Notes under the pieces: generated by a model
Database searches by the model: none
Told to the model about the DNA's origin: nothing
The model's input: the letters and a program-made list of their open reading frames with translations, nothing else
In this document: positions 5,572 through 12,458 of the stretch, one piece after another
Numbering within the stretch: position 1 is the stretch's first letter
Layout of the letters: each line of letters starts with the position of its first letter
NCBI GenBank assembly: GCA_001513395.1
Contig: LFTP01000252.1
Span: 1-15,668, forward strand
DNA: 15,668 nt
Direction of reading: 5' to 3'
DNA from: Clostridia bacterium DTU080
GTDB lineage: Bacteria; Bacillota; Limnochordia; DTU080
Made by a program: the position numbers and the translations under genes

Positions 5572-8253
5572 ATGCATAAGGAGCATTTCGACACATTTGG
5601 CGCGCGATCGCAGATGCGTTTGGATGACGAACAAGTAGTCATCTACCGCTTGGAGGCCTTGGAGACGGCAGGCCTGACTCAGATAGCCCGTCTACCGTAT
5701 GCAATACGTGTGCTGCTCGAAAACGTCCTGCGACACTGTGACGGTCGTCTCGTAACCGAAGAGGACGTACGAGCGGTAGCCCAATGGCGTCCCAACGTCC
5801 CGGAGCCGCGTGAAGTGCCCTTTATGCCAGCCAGGGTGCTCCTGCAAGACTTCACCGGTGTTCCGGCCGTGGCTGACTTGGCTGCCATGCGTTCCGCACT
5901 TGTGGCGCTGGGCGGCGATACAGCCGAGCGCATCAATCCGCTGATTCCGGTTGACTTGGTGATAGACCACTCCTTGCAGGTCGACTCCTACGGCAATCCT
6001 CAGTGCGCTGACATGAACGTTGGGTTGGAGTTCAAGCGCAATCGAGAGCGCTACACTTTTCTTAAATGGGCACAAGGAGCATTCGACCGGCTGCGCGTGG
6101 TTCCGCCGGGCATTGGCATCATCCATCAGGTGAATCTGGAGTATCTCACCGAAGTTGTTCAACTCAGAGAACATGGCGGCCATCTGACGGCCTATCCGGA
6201 CTCCCTGGTCGGAACTGACTCTCACACCACGATGATCAATGGCCTCGGTGTCATGGGTTGGGGTGTCGGAGGTATCGAAGCCGAGGCGGTGATGCTGGGG
6301 CAGCCGTATTACATGCGTCTACCTGAGGTCGTCGGTTTCAAATTGACGGGAGAGCTACCGCCTGGGGCCACGGCGACGGATCTGGTGCTGACAATCACTC
6401 AGATCTTGCGTCAAAAAGGCGTGGTGGAGAAGTTCGTTGAGTTTTTCGGCCCGGGTCTGACCTCCTTAACGCTCGCCGATCGAGCCACTATCGCCAATAT
6501 GGCTCCGGAATACGGTGCAACCATGGGCTTTTTCGCCGTCGATGATGAGGTGCTGGCCTACTTGCGGGCTACGGGCCGACCGGAACGATTGGTGCGACGG
6601 GTTGAGTCTTACTGCAAGGAACAGGGTCTGTTCCGACCGCAAGACGGTGCTGAACCGACATACTCCGAGCTTGTAACGTTGGATATGAGTACGGTAGAAC
6701 CAAGTGTAGCCGGGCCTCGTCGCCCGCAGGATCGCTTGACCCTCTCTCAAGTGAAGTCCGACTTCGCCAAGCAATTCGCCGGTTCTCTTTCGGCATCGCA
6801 GGACAGTACTCAAAAGAAGCTTGACCACGGAGCGGTGGTTATAGCGGCCATAACGAGCTGCACGAATACCTCAAATCCCGCAGTCATGATCGGTGCCGGG
6901 CTGGTGGCCAAGAAAGCCCTAGAAAAAGGCATGGAAGTCCCTGCACACGTCAAGACCAGTCTGGCTCCCGGGTCGCGCGTAGTCACTGAGTATCTGGCAG
7001 CAACGAACTTGCTGCCCCACCTTGAGCAACTCGGCTTCCACGTAGTCGGCTACGGCTGTACGACCTGCATCGGCAACAGCGGTCCCCTGCCGCAGGAAGT
7101 GGCTAGCGCCATAGAACAAGATGACCTCGTAGTGGCGGCGGTGTTGAGCGGCAACCGGAATTTTGAGGGCCGAGTGCATCCCATGGTCAAGGCCAACTAC
7201 CTTGCCTCACCGATGCTGGTCATCGCCTATGCCCTGGCCGGCCGTGTGGACATCGATCTGACTAGAGATCCCGTCGGCGTGGATTCTCAAGGCCAGCCGG
7301 TTTTCCTTCGCGATCTATGGCCCAGCCGCGCTGAAATCACGGAAGCGGCGCAAGCCATCAAACCGGAGATGTACCAACGGATATACGCTCATGCACTGGA
7401 AGGGGACAAGAACTGGTGCGATCTCAAAGCTCCCGTCGGAGCGGTCTATGAGTGGGAAGCCGACTCCACTTACCTGCAGGAGCCTCCGTTTTTCACTGAC
7501 ATGTCAGTTGAGCCGCCCGGATCAAAAGACATACTCGGCGCCAGGGCCCTGGCAGTCTTGGGAGATTCGGTGACCACGGATCATGTTTCTCCCGCAGGTG
7601 CCATCGCTCCTGACAGCCCGGCCGCTTCCTATCTAAGAGAAAGAGGAATCCGGCCGAGCGATTTCAACAGCTATGGCTCCCGCCGAGGCAACCATGAAGT
7701 AATGATGCGCGGCACATTCGCCAACGTCCGTCTGCGCAACGCGCTCGCCGACCGAGAGGGGGGCTGGACCACTCACCTTCCTTCGGGGGAACAGATGTCT
7801 GTCTTTGACGCAGCCATGCTCTACAAAAAGGAAGGAACCCCTCTTTTGGTTCTGGCGGGTAAAGAATACGGTACCGGCAGTTCCCGTGATTGGGCGGCCA
7901 AGGGGCCGTATCTGTTGGGCGTTAAAGCCGTGATCGCCGAATCGTATGAACGGATCCACCGCTCCAACCTAGTGGGCATGGGTATTCTACCGTTGCAGTT
8001 TTTGCCCGGTGAGTCCGTCGCCTCCCTAGGATTGACCGGTCGCGAAGTGTTTGATATCCGTGGCCTAGAAGGTCCGCTGCAGCCGCGACAGCGAGTGCGG
8101 ATTGAGGCACGGGGAGAAGATGACCGGATGATCGTTTTTGAGGCCATTCTCCGTCTTGACAGCGCTATCGACATCGAGTATTACCTCAACGGAGGTATTC
8201 TGCAGACGGTACTTCGGAATATGCTCCGTGACGGCGCATCAAAAGACGAGTAA
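5572..8253 (+). CDS. acnA: aconitate hydratase (AcnA/IRP1 type)
   Basis: This 893-residue enzyme isomerises citrate to isocitrate through cis-aconitate in the TCA cycle, using a [4Fe-4S] cluster in the cytoplasm. The three cluster ligands are visible: C430 in [10 protein letters not shown] and C496/C499 in [12 protein letters not shown]. Other family motifs are [45 protein letters not shown] and, in the C-terminal swivel domain, [14 protein letters not shown] followed by [18 protein letters not shown]. Length is normal for the AcnA branch (about 890-900). The start is ATG 5572, 8 nt after GGGAG; it matches family N-termini (FDTFGARS). A TTG at 5536 would add 12 residues and has a poorer site. 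Members of this branch can also bind mRNA when the cluster is lost; whether this one does cannot be seen. It appears to be a single-gene unit. Confidence 0.97.
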   Translation: MHKEHFDTFGARSQMRLDDEQVVIYRLEALETAGLTQIARLPYAIRVLLENVLRHCDGRLVTEEDVRAVAQWRPNVPEPREVPFMPARVLLQDFTGVPAVADLAAMRSALVALGGDTAERINPLIPVDLVIDHSLQVDSYGNPQCADMNVGLEFKRNRERYTFLKWAQGAFDRLRVVPPGIGIIHQVNLEYLTEVVQLREHGGHLTAYPDSLVGTDSHTTMINGLGVMGWGVGGIEAEAVMLGQPYYMRLPEVVGFKLTGELPPGATATDLVLTITQILRQKGVVEKFVEFFGPGLTSLTLADRATIANMAPEYGATMGFFAVDDEVLAYLRATGRPERLVRRVESYCKEQGLFRPQDGAEPTYSELVTLDMSTVEPSVAGPRRPQDRLTLSQVKSDFAKQFAGSLSASQDSTQKKLDHGAVVIAAITSCTNTSNPAVMIGAGLVAKKALEKGMEVPAHVKTSLAPGSRVVTEYLAATNLLPHLEQLGFHVVGYGCTTCIGNSGPLPQEVASAIEQDDLVVAAVLSGNRNFEGRVHPMVKANYLASPMLVIAYALAGRVDIDLTRDPVGVDSQGQPVFLRDLWPSRAEITEAAQAIKPEMYQRIYAHALEGDKNWCDLKAPVGAVYEWEADSTYLQEPPFFTDMSVEPPGSKDILGARALAVLGDSVTTDHVSPAGAIAPDSPAASYLRERGIRPSDFNSYGSRRGNHEVMMRGTFANVRLRNALADREGGWTTHLPSGEQMSVFDAAMLYKKEGTPLLVLAGKEYGTGSSRDWAAKGPYLLGVKAVIAESYERIHRSNLVGMGILPLQFLPGESVASLGLTGREVFDIRGLEGPLQPRQRVRIEARGEDDRMIVFEAILRLDSAIDIEYYLNGGILQTVLRNMLRDGASKDE

Positions 8254-8272
8254 GTCATGACGACAGCCGCAT

Positions 8273-8308
8273 GGCTGGACCGATTCCCTGCCATACCAGG
8301 GGTCAGCC
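8273..8308 (+). terminator. hairpin after aconitase, weak terminator
   Basis: GGCTG(G)ACC pairs with GGTCAGCC, and an inner CCCTG pairs with CAGGG around CCATAC. The stem is long and GC-rich, beginning 20 nt after the acnA stop, but is followed by TATTGCTTGT rather than a clean U tract. It precedes the trpS promoter, so a terminator is the likeliest role. Confidence 0.45.
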
Positions 8309-8324
8309 TATTGCTTGTCGAATC

Positions 8325-8353
8325 TTGACGTCGGTCAAACCGTACAGTAAGAT
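8325..8353 (+). promoter_or_regulatory. promoter of the trpS T-box leader
   Basis: TTGACG (8325-8330) and TAAGAT (8348-8353) are separated by 17 bp, a good sigma-70-type promoter. Transcription would start near 8360, just before Stem I of the T-box. Confidence 0.7.
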
Positions 8354-8375
8354 CAAGGACAAACGACATAAAACC

Positions 8376-8643
8376 AATGCGATGATCAGGAGTAGTACCT
8401 TGGATGTCACTTGCGTCTCAGAGAGCTGACCGGCGGTGGAAGGTCGGTACGCAAGCCTAAGGGAATGGCCCTGTAAGCAGCAGCGTGAACGCCGTAAGAC
8501 GGTCAGTAGCGCGCGCCGGATGTCCACCGTTATCAGGAACACAGTGCGGGCCGCTGCCCGTGCTGGCAGAGTGGGTCGCTTTGCGACCAAGTTGGGTGGT
8601 ACCGCGAATCTGCCTCGTCCCATGTCGGACGAGGTTTTTCTTT
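8376..8643 (+). ncRNA. tryptophan T-box riboswitch (trpS leader)
   Basis: The leader shows the diagnostic parts of a T-box. In Stem I, CAGG (8387-8390) pairs with CCTG (8470-8473) and CCTT (8398-8401) with AAGG (8459-8462). They enclose a specifier loop with AGTA on one side and GAA-TGG on the other, so the specifier codon is UGG (8466-8468), for Trp. CTTGCGT (8410-8416) pairs with ACGCAAG (8449-8455), below an AGAGAG...GGTGGAA distal part. The T-box sequence TGGTACCGCG is at 8597-8606. The terminator hairpin follows. Uncharged tRNA-Trp should pair with both the specifier and the UGGN bulge, favour the antiterminator and switch on trpS. The specifier agrees with the downstream gene, which makes this call strong. 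Confidence 0.95.
8613..8643 (+). terminator. T-box-controlled terminator before trpS
   Basis: CCTCGTCC (8613-8620) and GGACGAGG (8627-8634) form a perfect 8-bp stem with a CATGTC loop, followed at once by TTTTTCTTT (8635-8643). It lies 7 nt after the T-box sequence and is the expected conditional terminator. Confidence 0.93.
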
Positions 8644-8681
8644 ACTGACGGGTTTACTATTACAAGGGGGAAGAACGCAAT

Positions 8682-9674
8682 ATGAAACGTGTGTTTTCCG
8701 GAGTTCAACCGAGCGGAGAGCTCACTCTGGGCAATTACCTGGGAGCGATCAGGAACTTCGTGAGTTTCCAGCACGAGGCTGAGTGCTTTTTCTGCGTGGT
8801 GGACTTGCACGCCATCACCGTTCCCCAAGACCCGGAGGATCTGTACCGAAGGACGTTGGATATTGCCCGGCTTTTCATTGCCAGTGGCATTGATCCCGAC
8901 ATAGCCACTGTTTTCGTCCAATCACACGTATCCGCTCACGCCGAACTGAGCTGGCTTCTGGAATGCAACACCTACATCGGTGAGTTGCGTCGGATGACCC
9001 AGTTCAAAGAGAAGTCCGAGGGGCGGGAGACTGTCTCAGCCGGTTTGTTCACGTATCCCGTGCTGATGGCGGCTGACATCCTGCTCTACGATACCGATGA
9101 AGTTCCTGTAGGCGAGGATCAAAAACAACACCTTGAACTGACGCGCGACCTGGCACAGCGGATTAACCAGCGCTTCGGACCCGTCTTTAAGGTACCCGAA
9201 CCCTACATTCCCCCCAAAGATTCGGGCGGAAGAATCATGAGCCTCACCGATCCGACCAAGAAGATGGCCAAATCCGGTGACGATCGTAGCTCTATCGCCT
9301 TATTGGACTCGCCTTCGGTGATCGCCAAGAAAATCAAAGGGGCCGTGACCGATTCGGGCCGTGAGGTCCGCTATGATGTCGAAGAAAAACCGGCCATCTC
9401 CAATCTGATGGTCATCTATTCACTCTGCTCCGGCGATTCTTTGGAGACCATCGCCGACCGCTACGGCGCAAGCGGATACGGCAAATTCAAGGCTGATCTG
9501 GCCGATGTCGTCATCAGCACTCTGGAACCAATCCAGAAACGCTACCAGGAGCTGACTGAACCGGGAGTAATCGAGGAGATCTTAGCACAAGGCGCGCAGC
9601 GCGCTGAGCGGACGGCGCAAGTCGTCTTGAACCGCTTCCGCGAAAAACTGGGCTTAGTTCCTCGACGCAGTTAG
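8682..9674 (+). CDS. trpS: tryptophanyl-tRNA synthetase
   Basis: This 330-residue class I aminoacyl-tRNA synthetase charges tRNA-Trp with tryptophan. The HIGH-equivalent motif is TLGN (residues 15-18, in SGVQPSGELTLGNYLGAI), and the KMSKS-equivalent is KMAKS (194-198), with Ala in the third place instead of the common Ser. Other family segments are YPVLMAADILLYDTDEVPVG and GEDQKQHLELTRDLAQR. Length is typical of bacterial TrpRS (325-340). ATG 8682 is preceded by AAGGGGGAAG at about 9 nt. The T-box leader with a Trp specifier fits the function independently. The 3' end overlaps the convergent EamA gene by 21 bp. Confidence 0.97.
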   Translation: MKRVFSGVQPSGELTLGNYLGAIRNFVSFQHEAECFFCVVDLHAITVPQDPEDLYRRTLDIARLFIASGIDPDIATVFVQSHVSAHAELSWLLECNTYIGELRRMTQFKEKSEGRETVSAGLFTYPVLMAADILLYDTDEVPVGEDQKQHLELTRDLAQRINQRFGPVFKVPEPYIPPKDSGGRIMSLTDPTKKMAKSGDDRSSIALLDSPSVIAKKIKGAVTDSGREVRYDVEEKPAISNLMVIYSLCSGDSLETIADRYGASGYGKFKADLADVVISTLEPIQKRYQELTEPGVIEEILAQGAQRAERTAQVVLNRFREKLGLVPRRS

Positions 9675-10583
9675 TCGGGGTTCCGCCACCGAACGAGTAC
9701 TCTTGCCCCAGGTGTTGACCATGATCACGCCGATTAAGGCCAGTGAACCACCTAGTAGCTCTTGTGGTAAGGGAGACTCGCCTAATAGAAGATAGGAAAA
9801 GATCATTGACAATGAAGGGTTGAGGTAGAGCAGACTGCTGGCCCTGCTGGCGTGCATCCGAGACAGAGTCATACTCCAGGTCACATAGGCCAAGGCTGCG
9901 GGAAAAAGGCCGAGATAGACGACCGCCAAGACGGAACGAACGGAGGCGACCGCCAAGGCATTGCCAAGGCCTCCCGCAGCCAACAGCAAAGGCAGCGTTC
10001 CCAGCCATGTCACATAGGCGTTGAGATGAATGGGCCTGTAGACTTGCAAGAAGGGCTTTTGAAGAACGAAGAATGCAGCTCCGCAAAGAGAAGAGAGCAG
10101 AACAAATGCAGCCCCCCGTGTGAGTTCAAGGCCGCCGTGACCAAGGCCCACCATTATTCCGACACCGGCCAGGCTGAGTGCCATGCCCAGCCAACCCCAG
10201 CCGCTCAGCCGCTCTCCAAGTACGAAAAACGATATGGCGGCAGTAAAGACCGGCGCGATGGCGACGATGAGACTGGCGGTATTGGGCGACACGGACTGCT
10301 GTCCGATGTTGAGAGCCGAATGATAGACAGTGATGCCTATGAAAGCCAATCCGAAAAGGCGCGGAATATCCCGTCGTCTAGGCGGAGGCATCCGCGTCAA
10401 CGCGGCATACACTCCAAAGGCCACGGAGGCGGTTAGAAAGCGAAGCAACGTGACATGCAAGGGACTGAAGGCATCAAGAGCGATACGAATTCCCACGAAA
10501 GCAGAGGACCAAAAGACCACGGTGACAACGGCGGGGATGACAACATCAAGATGCATGACGGCGACAGGAGACTGGTGTCTCAC
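9654..10583 (-). CDS. EamA/DMT-superfamily transporter
   Basis: This 309-residue membrane protein has about ten hydrophobic segments arranged as two EamA repeats of about 140 residues. The N-terminal repeat carries FWSSAFVGIRIALDAFSPLHV, and the second ends in LYLNPSLSMIFSYLLLGESP, a typical closing motif of the drug/metabolite transporter superfamily. Members export amino acids, metabolites or drugs, and the substrate here is unknown. The start is the GTG at 10583, preceded by GAGAGGAG at about 7 nt; an ATG nine codons later is an alternative. The stop lies inside the last codons of trpS on the other strand, giving a 21-bp tail-to-tail overlap. The upstream neighbour is a divergent cupin gene. 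Confidence 0.9.
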   Translation of the reverse strand: MRHQSPVAVMHLDVVIPAVVTVVFWSSAFVGIRIALDAFSPLHVTLLRFLTASVAFGVYAALTRMPPPRRRDIPRLFGLAFIGITVYHSALNIGQQSVSPNTASLIVAIAPVFTAAISFFVLGERLSGWGWLGMALSLAGVGIMVGLGHGGLELTRGAAFVLLSSLCGAAFFVLQKPFLQVYRPIHLNAYVTWLGTLPLLLAAGGLGNALAVASVRSVLAVVYLGLFPAALAYVTWSMTLSRMHASRASSLLYLNPSLSMIFSYLLLGESPLPQELLGGSLALIGVIMVNTWGKSTRSVAEPRLTASRN

Positions 10584-10704
10584 TGTCTGACTCCTCTCAT
10601 CTCAAGTAGTACGGCGACCTATTCGGGACACGATAACCTATTACCTGCCCCAGGCGCAGGAAGTCAGTGGGCAAACAGGAATACGACCTTTGGGAGGTGT
10701 TGCT

Positions 10705-11058
10705 GTGAAGCGCTATCGGTTTCATGATCTGCGGGCTGACGGGGGAGAGCACATCGCCTCTCGTATTATACCGGGTAAACGGTTGGCAAGGGGCGGATTG
10801 AGTTTCCATACTCCCGGCATGCGCACTCACGCGGCAGGACGTCACGTGCACGATGACCACGAAGTCTTTTGTATATTACAAGGGCGCGGTTTTATTGAGA
10901 TCGACGGCCAACGCGAACCCGTTCAAGTAGGCGATGTGTTGGTCATAGAACCAGGAGAGGATCATCATCTTATCGGCGATCCGGAGCATCCGATCGTGAA
11001 TCTGTGGTTTCACGCCTCGGATGAAGGACATGCCGATCAGTATCCTCCGACATCTTGA
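10705..11058 (+). CDS. small single-domain cupin protein
   Basis: This 117-residue protein is one cupin beta-barrel. Motif 1 is present as RHVHDDHEVFCILQGRG, with metal-ligand candidates H47, H49 and E53. Motif 2 is GDVLVIEPGEDHHLIGD, with H87 as the fourth ligand candidate. Single-domain cupins of this kind may be isomerases, dioxygenases or sugar-binding modules, so no reaction can be assigned. The start is GTG 10705, because GGGAGGTG lies at 10692-10699; the in-frame TTG at 10690 precedes that site. It is divergent from the EamA transporter and convergent with the Gfo/Idh oxidoreductase, with a terminator at 11071-11107. A sugar-related role is possible but not shown. Confidence 0.88.
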   Translation: MKRYRFHDLRADGGEHIASRIIPGKRLARGGLSFHTPGMRTHAAGRHVHDDHEVFCILQGRGFIEIDGQREPVQVGDVLVIEPGEDHHLIGDPEHPIVNLWFHASDEGHADQYPPTS

Positions 11059-11070
11059 ACCACTGATGTC

Positions 11071-11107
11071 GATGACGCCCGCGGATCATGCGAGCGTCAT
11101 CTTTCTT
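11071..11107 (+). terminator. terminator between cupin and oxidoreductase genes
   Basis: GATGACGC (11071-11078) pairs perfectly with GCGTCATC (11094-11101), with an inner CGC/GCG pair, followed by TTTCTT. It ends the cupin transcript 13 nt after its stop. The stem might also act on the opposing strand, though the minus side lacks a clear U tract. Confidence 0.75.
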
Positions 11108-11147
11108 GAAAACGTAGTACATCCGAGGCTGGTCGAGTACGGTCTTC

Positions 11148-12221
11148 TCAAGCTTTGGGCAGCGGCTTGAGATCCTGGTTGGCCACCATCTCAGCCAAGG
11201 GGTTGCCCAGATTCTCCAACAAGGGCAGGTCGATGCGCGCTCTGCGACGAGCGGACTCCCAGCAAGCAAAGATGATCTCCGTGGCATTAAGAGCGTTTTC
11301 AGCACACAGCTCTGATGTCGTGCCATTCCGCAAGGCAGCGACAACGTCTGCAATCGCTCGTTCTATGTAATTCGGGCCGTGCATGGTTTCACCGTGACAG
11401 TCAATGTTCTCCCATTGACTGTCCCCATATCGGCGTATACGCAGGGCAGGCATTCCGGGACCCGTAGGTCCGAGTTCGATTATGCCTTCGGTACCTATCA
11501 CGCGGTGATGAGCACCTACCATCCGGGCTCCGGGGCCCGTGGCGGCCATGCCGTACACACCGTTCCTATACTGCCACAGAGCGAAAGCTTGGTTTTCATT
11601 GTGAACGCCGAAGATCAGGTTCTCCGTTCTGTAGTCGATTTGAGCGATCACCCATTCGGCAGTCACTTCATTGTTGAAATAGTTGGCCATATCGAAGTTA
11701 TGAGATCCGTAGTCATAAAGATCGCCGGCACCGAATTCGATACGCTGCAGTTCTCCGATGGCTCCTTCATCAATCAACGCCTTTGCTTTACGGAAGGGCA
11801 GCCCGAAGCGACGCTGGTGGTTGAAGGTCAGTCGGACACCCCTTCTTTGACACTCCTGAGCCATGAGGCGACTGGCAGCCCAAGTGTCAGCCATCGGCTT
11901 CTCGCAGTGAATGGCCTGCACACCGGCCACGGCACAATCGATCACCAGTTGAGCGTGCTGATCCGGCCAAGTACAGATGCTTACGATATCAAGGTCCTCT
12001 TTGGCCAGCATTTCCCGATGATCCGTGTAGACCCTGGGGATGTCATGCGCCGCGGCAAAGGCCTTGGCGTGCTCCTCAACGATATCGGCGCAAGCAACGA
12101 GCTCACAATCGTCCAAAGCTCTGTAACCCGGCACGTGGCGATGAGCCATACCGTAGCCCATAGGACCCGGTTTTTCGGGTTTCAGCCCGGTGCCGATGAA
12201 ACCGACTCGAAAAACCGTCAC
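11148..12221 (-). CDS. Gfo/Idh/MocA family oxidoreductase
   Basis: This 357-residue protein has an N-terminal Rossmann fold opening RVGFIGTG, interrupted by a Pro/Gly-rich loop (LKPEKPGPMGYGMAHRH) that is longer than in the standard GxGxxG form. The family signature E107-K108-P109 is in HCEKPMA; K108 is the usual catalytic lysine. The C-terminal domain carries D170-Y-G-S-H174-N-F-D177, the GxxxHxxD-type motif that supplies catalytic residues. Members oxidise or reduce sugars, inositols and derivatives with NAD(P), so the class is sure but the substrate is not. The start is the GTG at 12221, preceded by AAGGAGA at about 10 nt. No sugar kinase, ABC sugar importer or regulator lies next to it. 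The divergent neighbour is the ABC exporter operon. Confidence 0.93.
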   Translation of the reverse strand: MTVFRVGFIGTGLKPEKPGPMGYGMAHRHVPGYRALDDCELVACADIVEEHAKAFAAAHDIPRVYTDHREMLAKEDLDIVSICTWPDQHAQLVIDCAVAGVQAIHCEKPMADTWAASRLMAQECQRRGVRLTFNHQRRFGLPFRKAKALIDEGAIGELQRIEFGAGDLYDYGSHNFDMANYFNNEVTAEWVIAQIDYRTENLIFGVHNENQAFALWQYRNGVYGMAATGPGARMVGAHHRVIGTEGIIELGPTGPGMPALRIRRYGDSQWENIDCHGETMHGPNYIERAIADVVAALRNGTTSELCAENALNATEIIFACWESARRRARIDLPLLENLGNPLAEMVANQDLKPLPKA

Positions 12222-12264
12222 GGCTAAACCATCTCCTTCTTTGTGTGAACTTGACGCCTACGGA

Positions 12265-12393
12265 TCAGACTTCCTTTCCGCTCAGCGCGATTCCTTTCAT
12301 CATGCCTGTTAACGGGGATGTTTTTTGCTCAAACGCCGGCAGGTCTTTTTGAAAGGATGCTGAATAGAGTATTTCTGCTTGTTCCTCACACAT
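12265..12393 (-). CDS. possible small ORF, 42 residues, unknown
   Basis: A minus-strand frame reads MCEEQAEILYSASFQKDLPA and ends GIALSGKEV before a TGA, 43 bp ahead of the Gfo/Idh start. Its mixed polar and hydrophobic composition looks protein-like. The frame stays open for 11 more codons upstream, up to a TAA, reading R-Q-E-A-A-R-L-I-S-N before the Met. No ribosome binding site precedes the ATG. It could be a small gene co-transcribed with the oxidoreductase, the 3' remnant of a lost gene, or chance. I do not recognise the family. Confidence 0.3.
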   Translation of the reverse strand: MCEEQAEILYSASFQKDLPAFEQKTSPLTGMMKGIALSGKEV

Positions 12394-12458
12394 GTTCGAA
12401 ATGAGCCGTGCCGCTTCTTGCCGGGCTTATTGTCTTGGGGGATGGAGGCGAAGCCTGC

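Noticed and set aside
9852..10436. 194-codon open frame on the plus strand
   Set aside because: It is antisense to the EamA transporter, with highly polar, Gln/Arg-rich composition typical of the reverse of membrane-protein codons.
11379..12227. 282-codon open frame on the plus strand
   Set aside because: It lies antisense to the Gfo/Idh gene, whose motifs (EKP, DYGSHNFD) are clear. The plus-strand translation matches no family I know.
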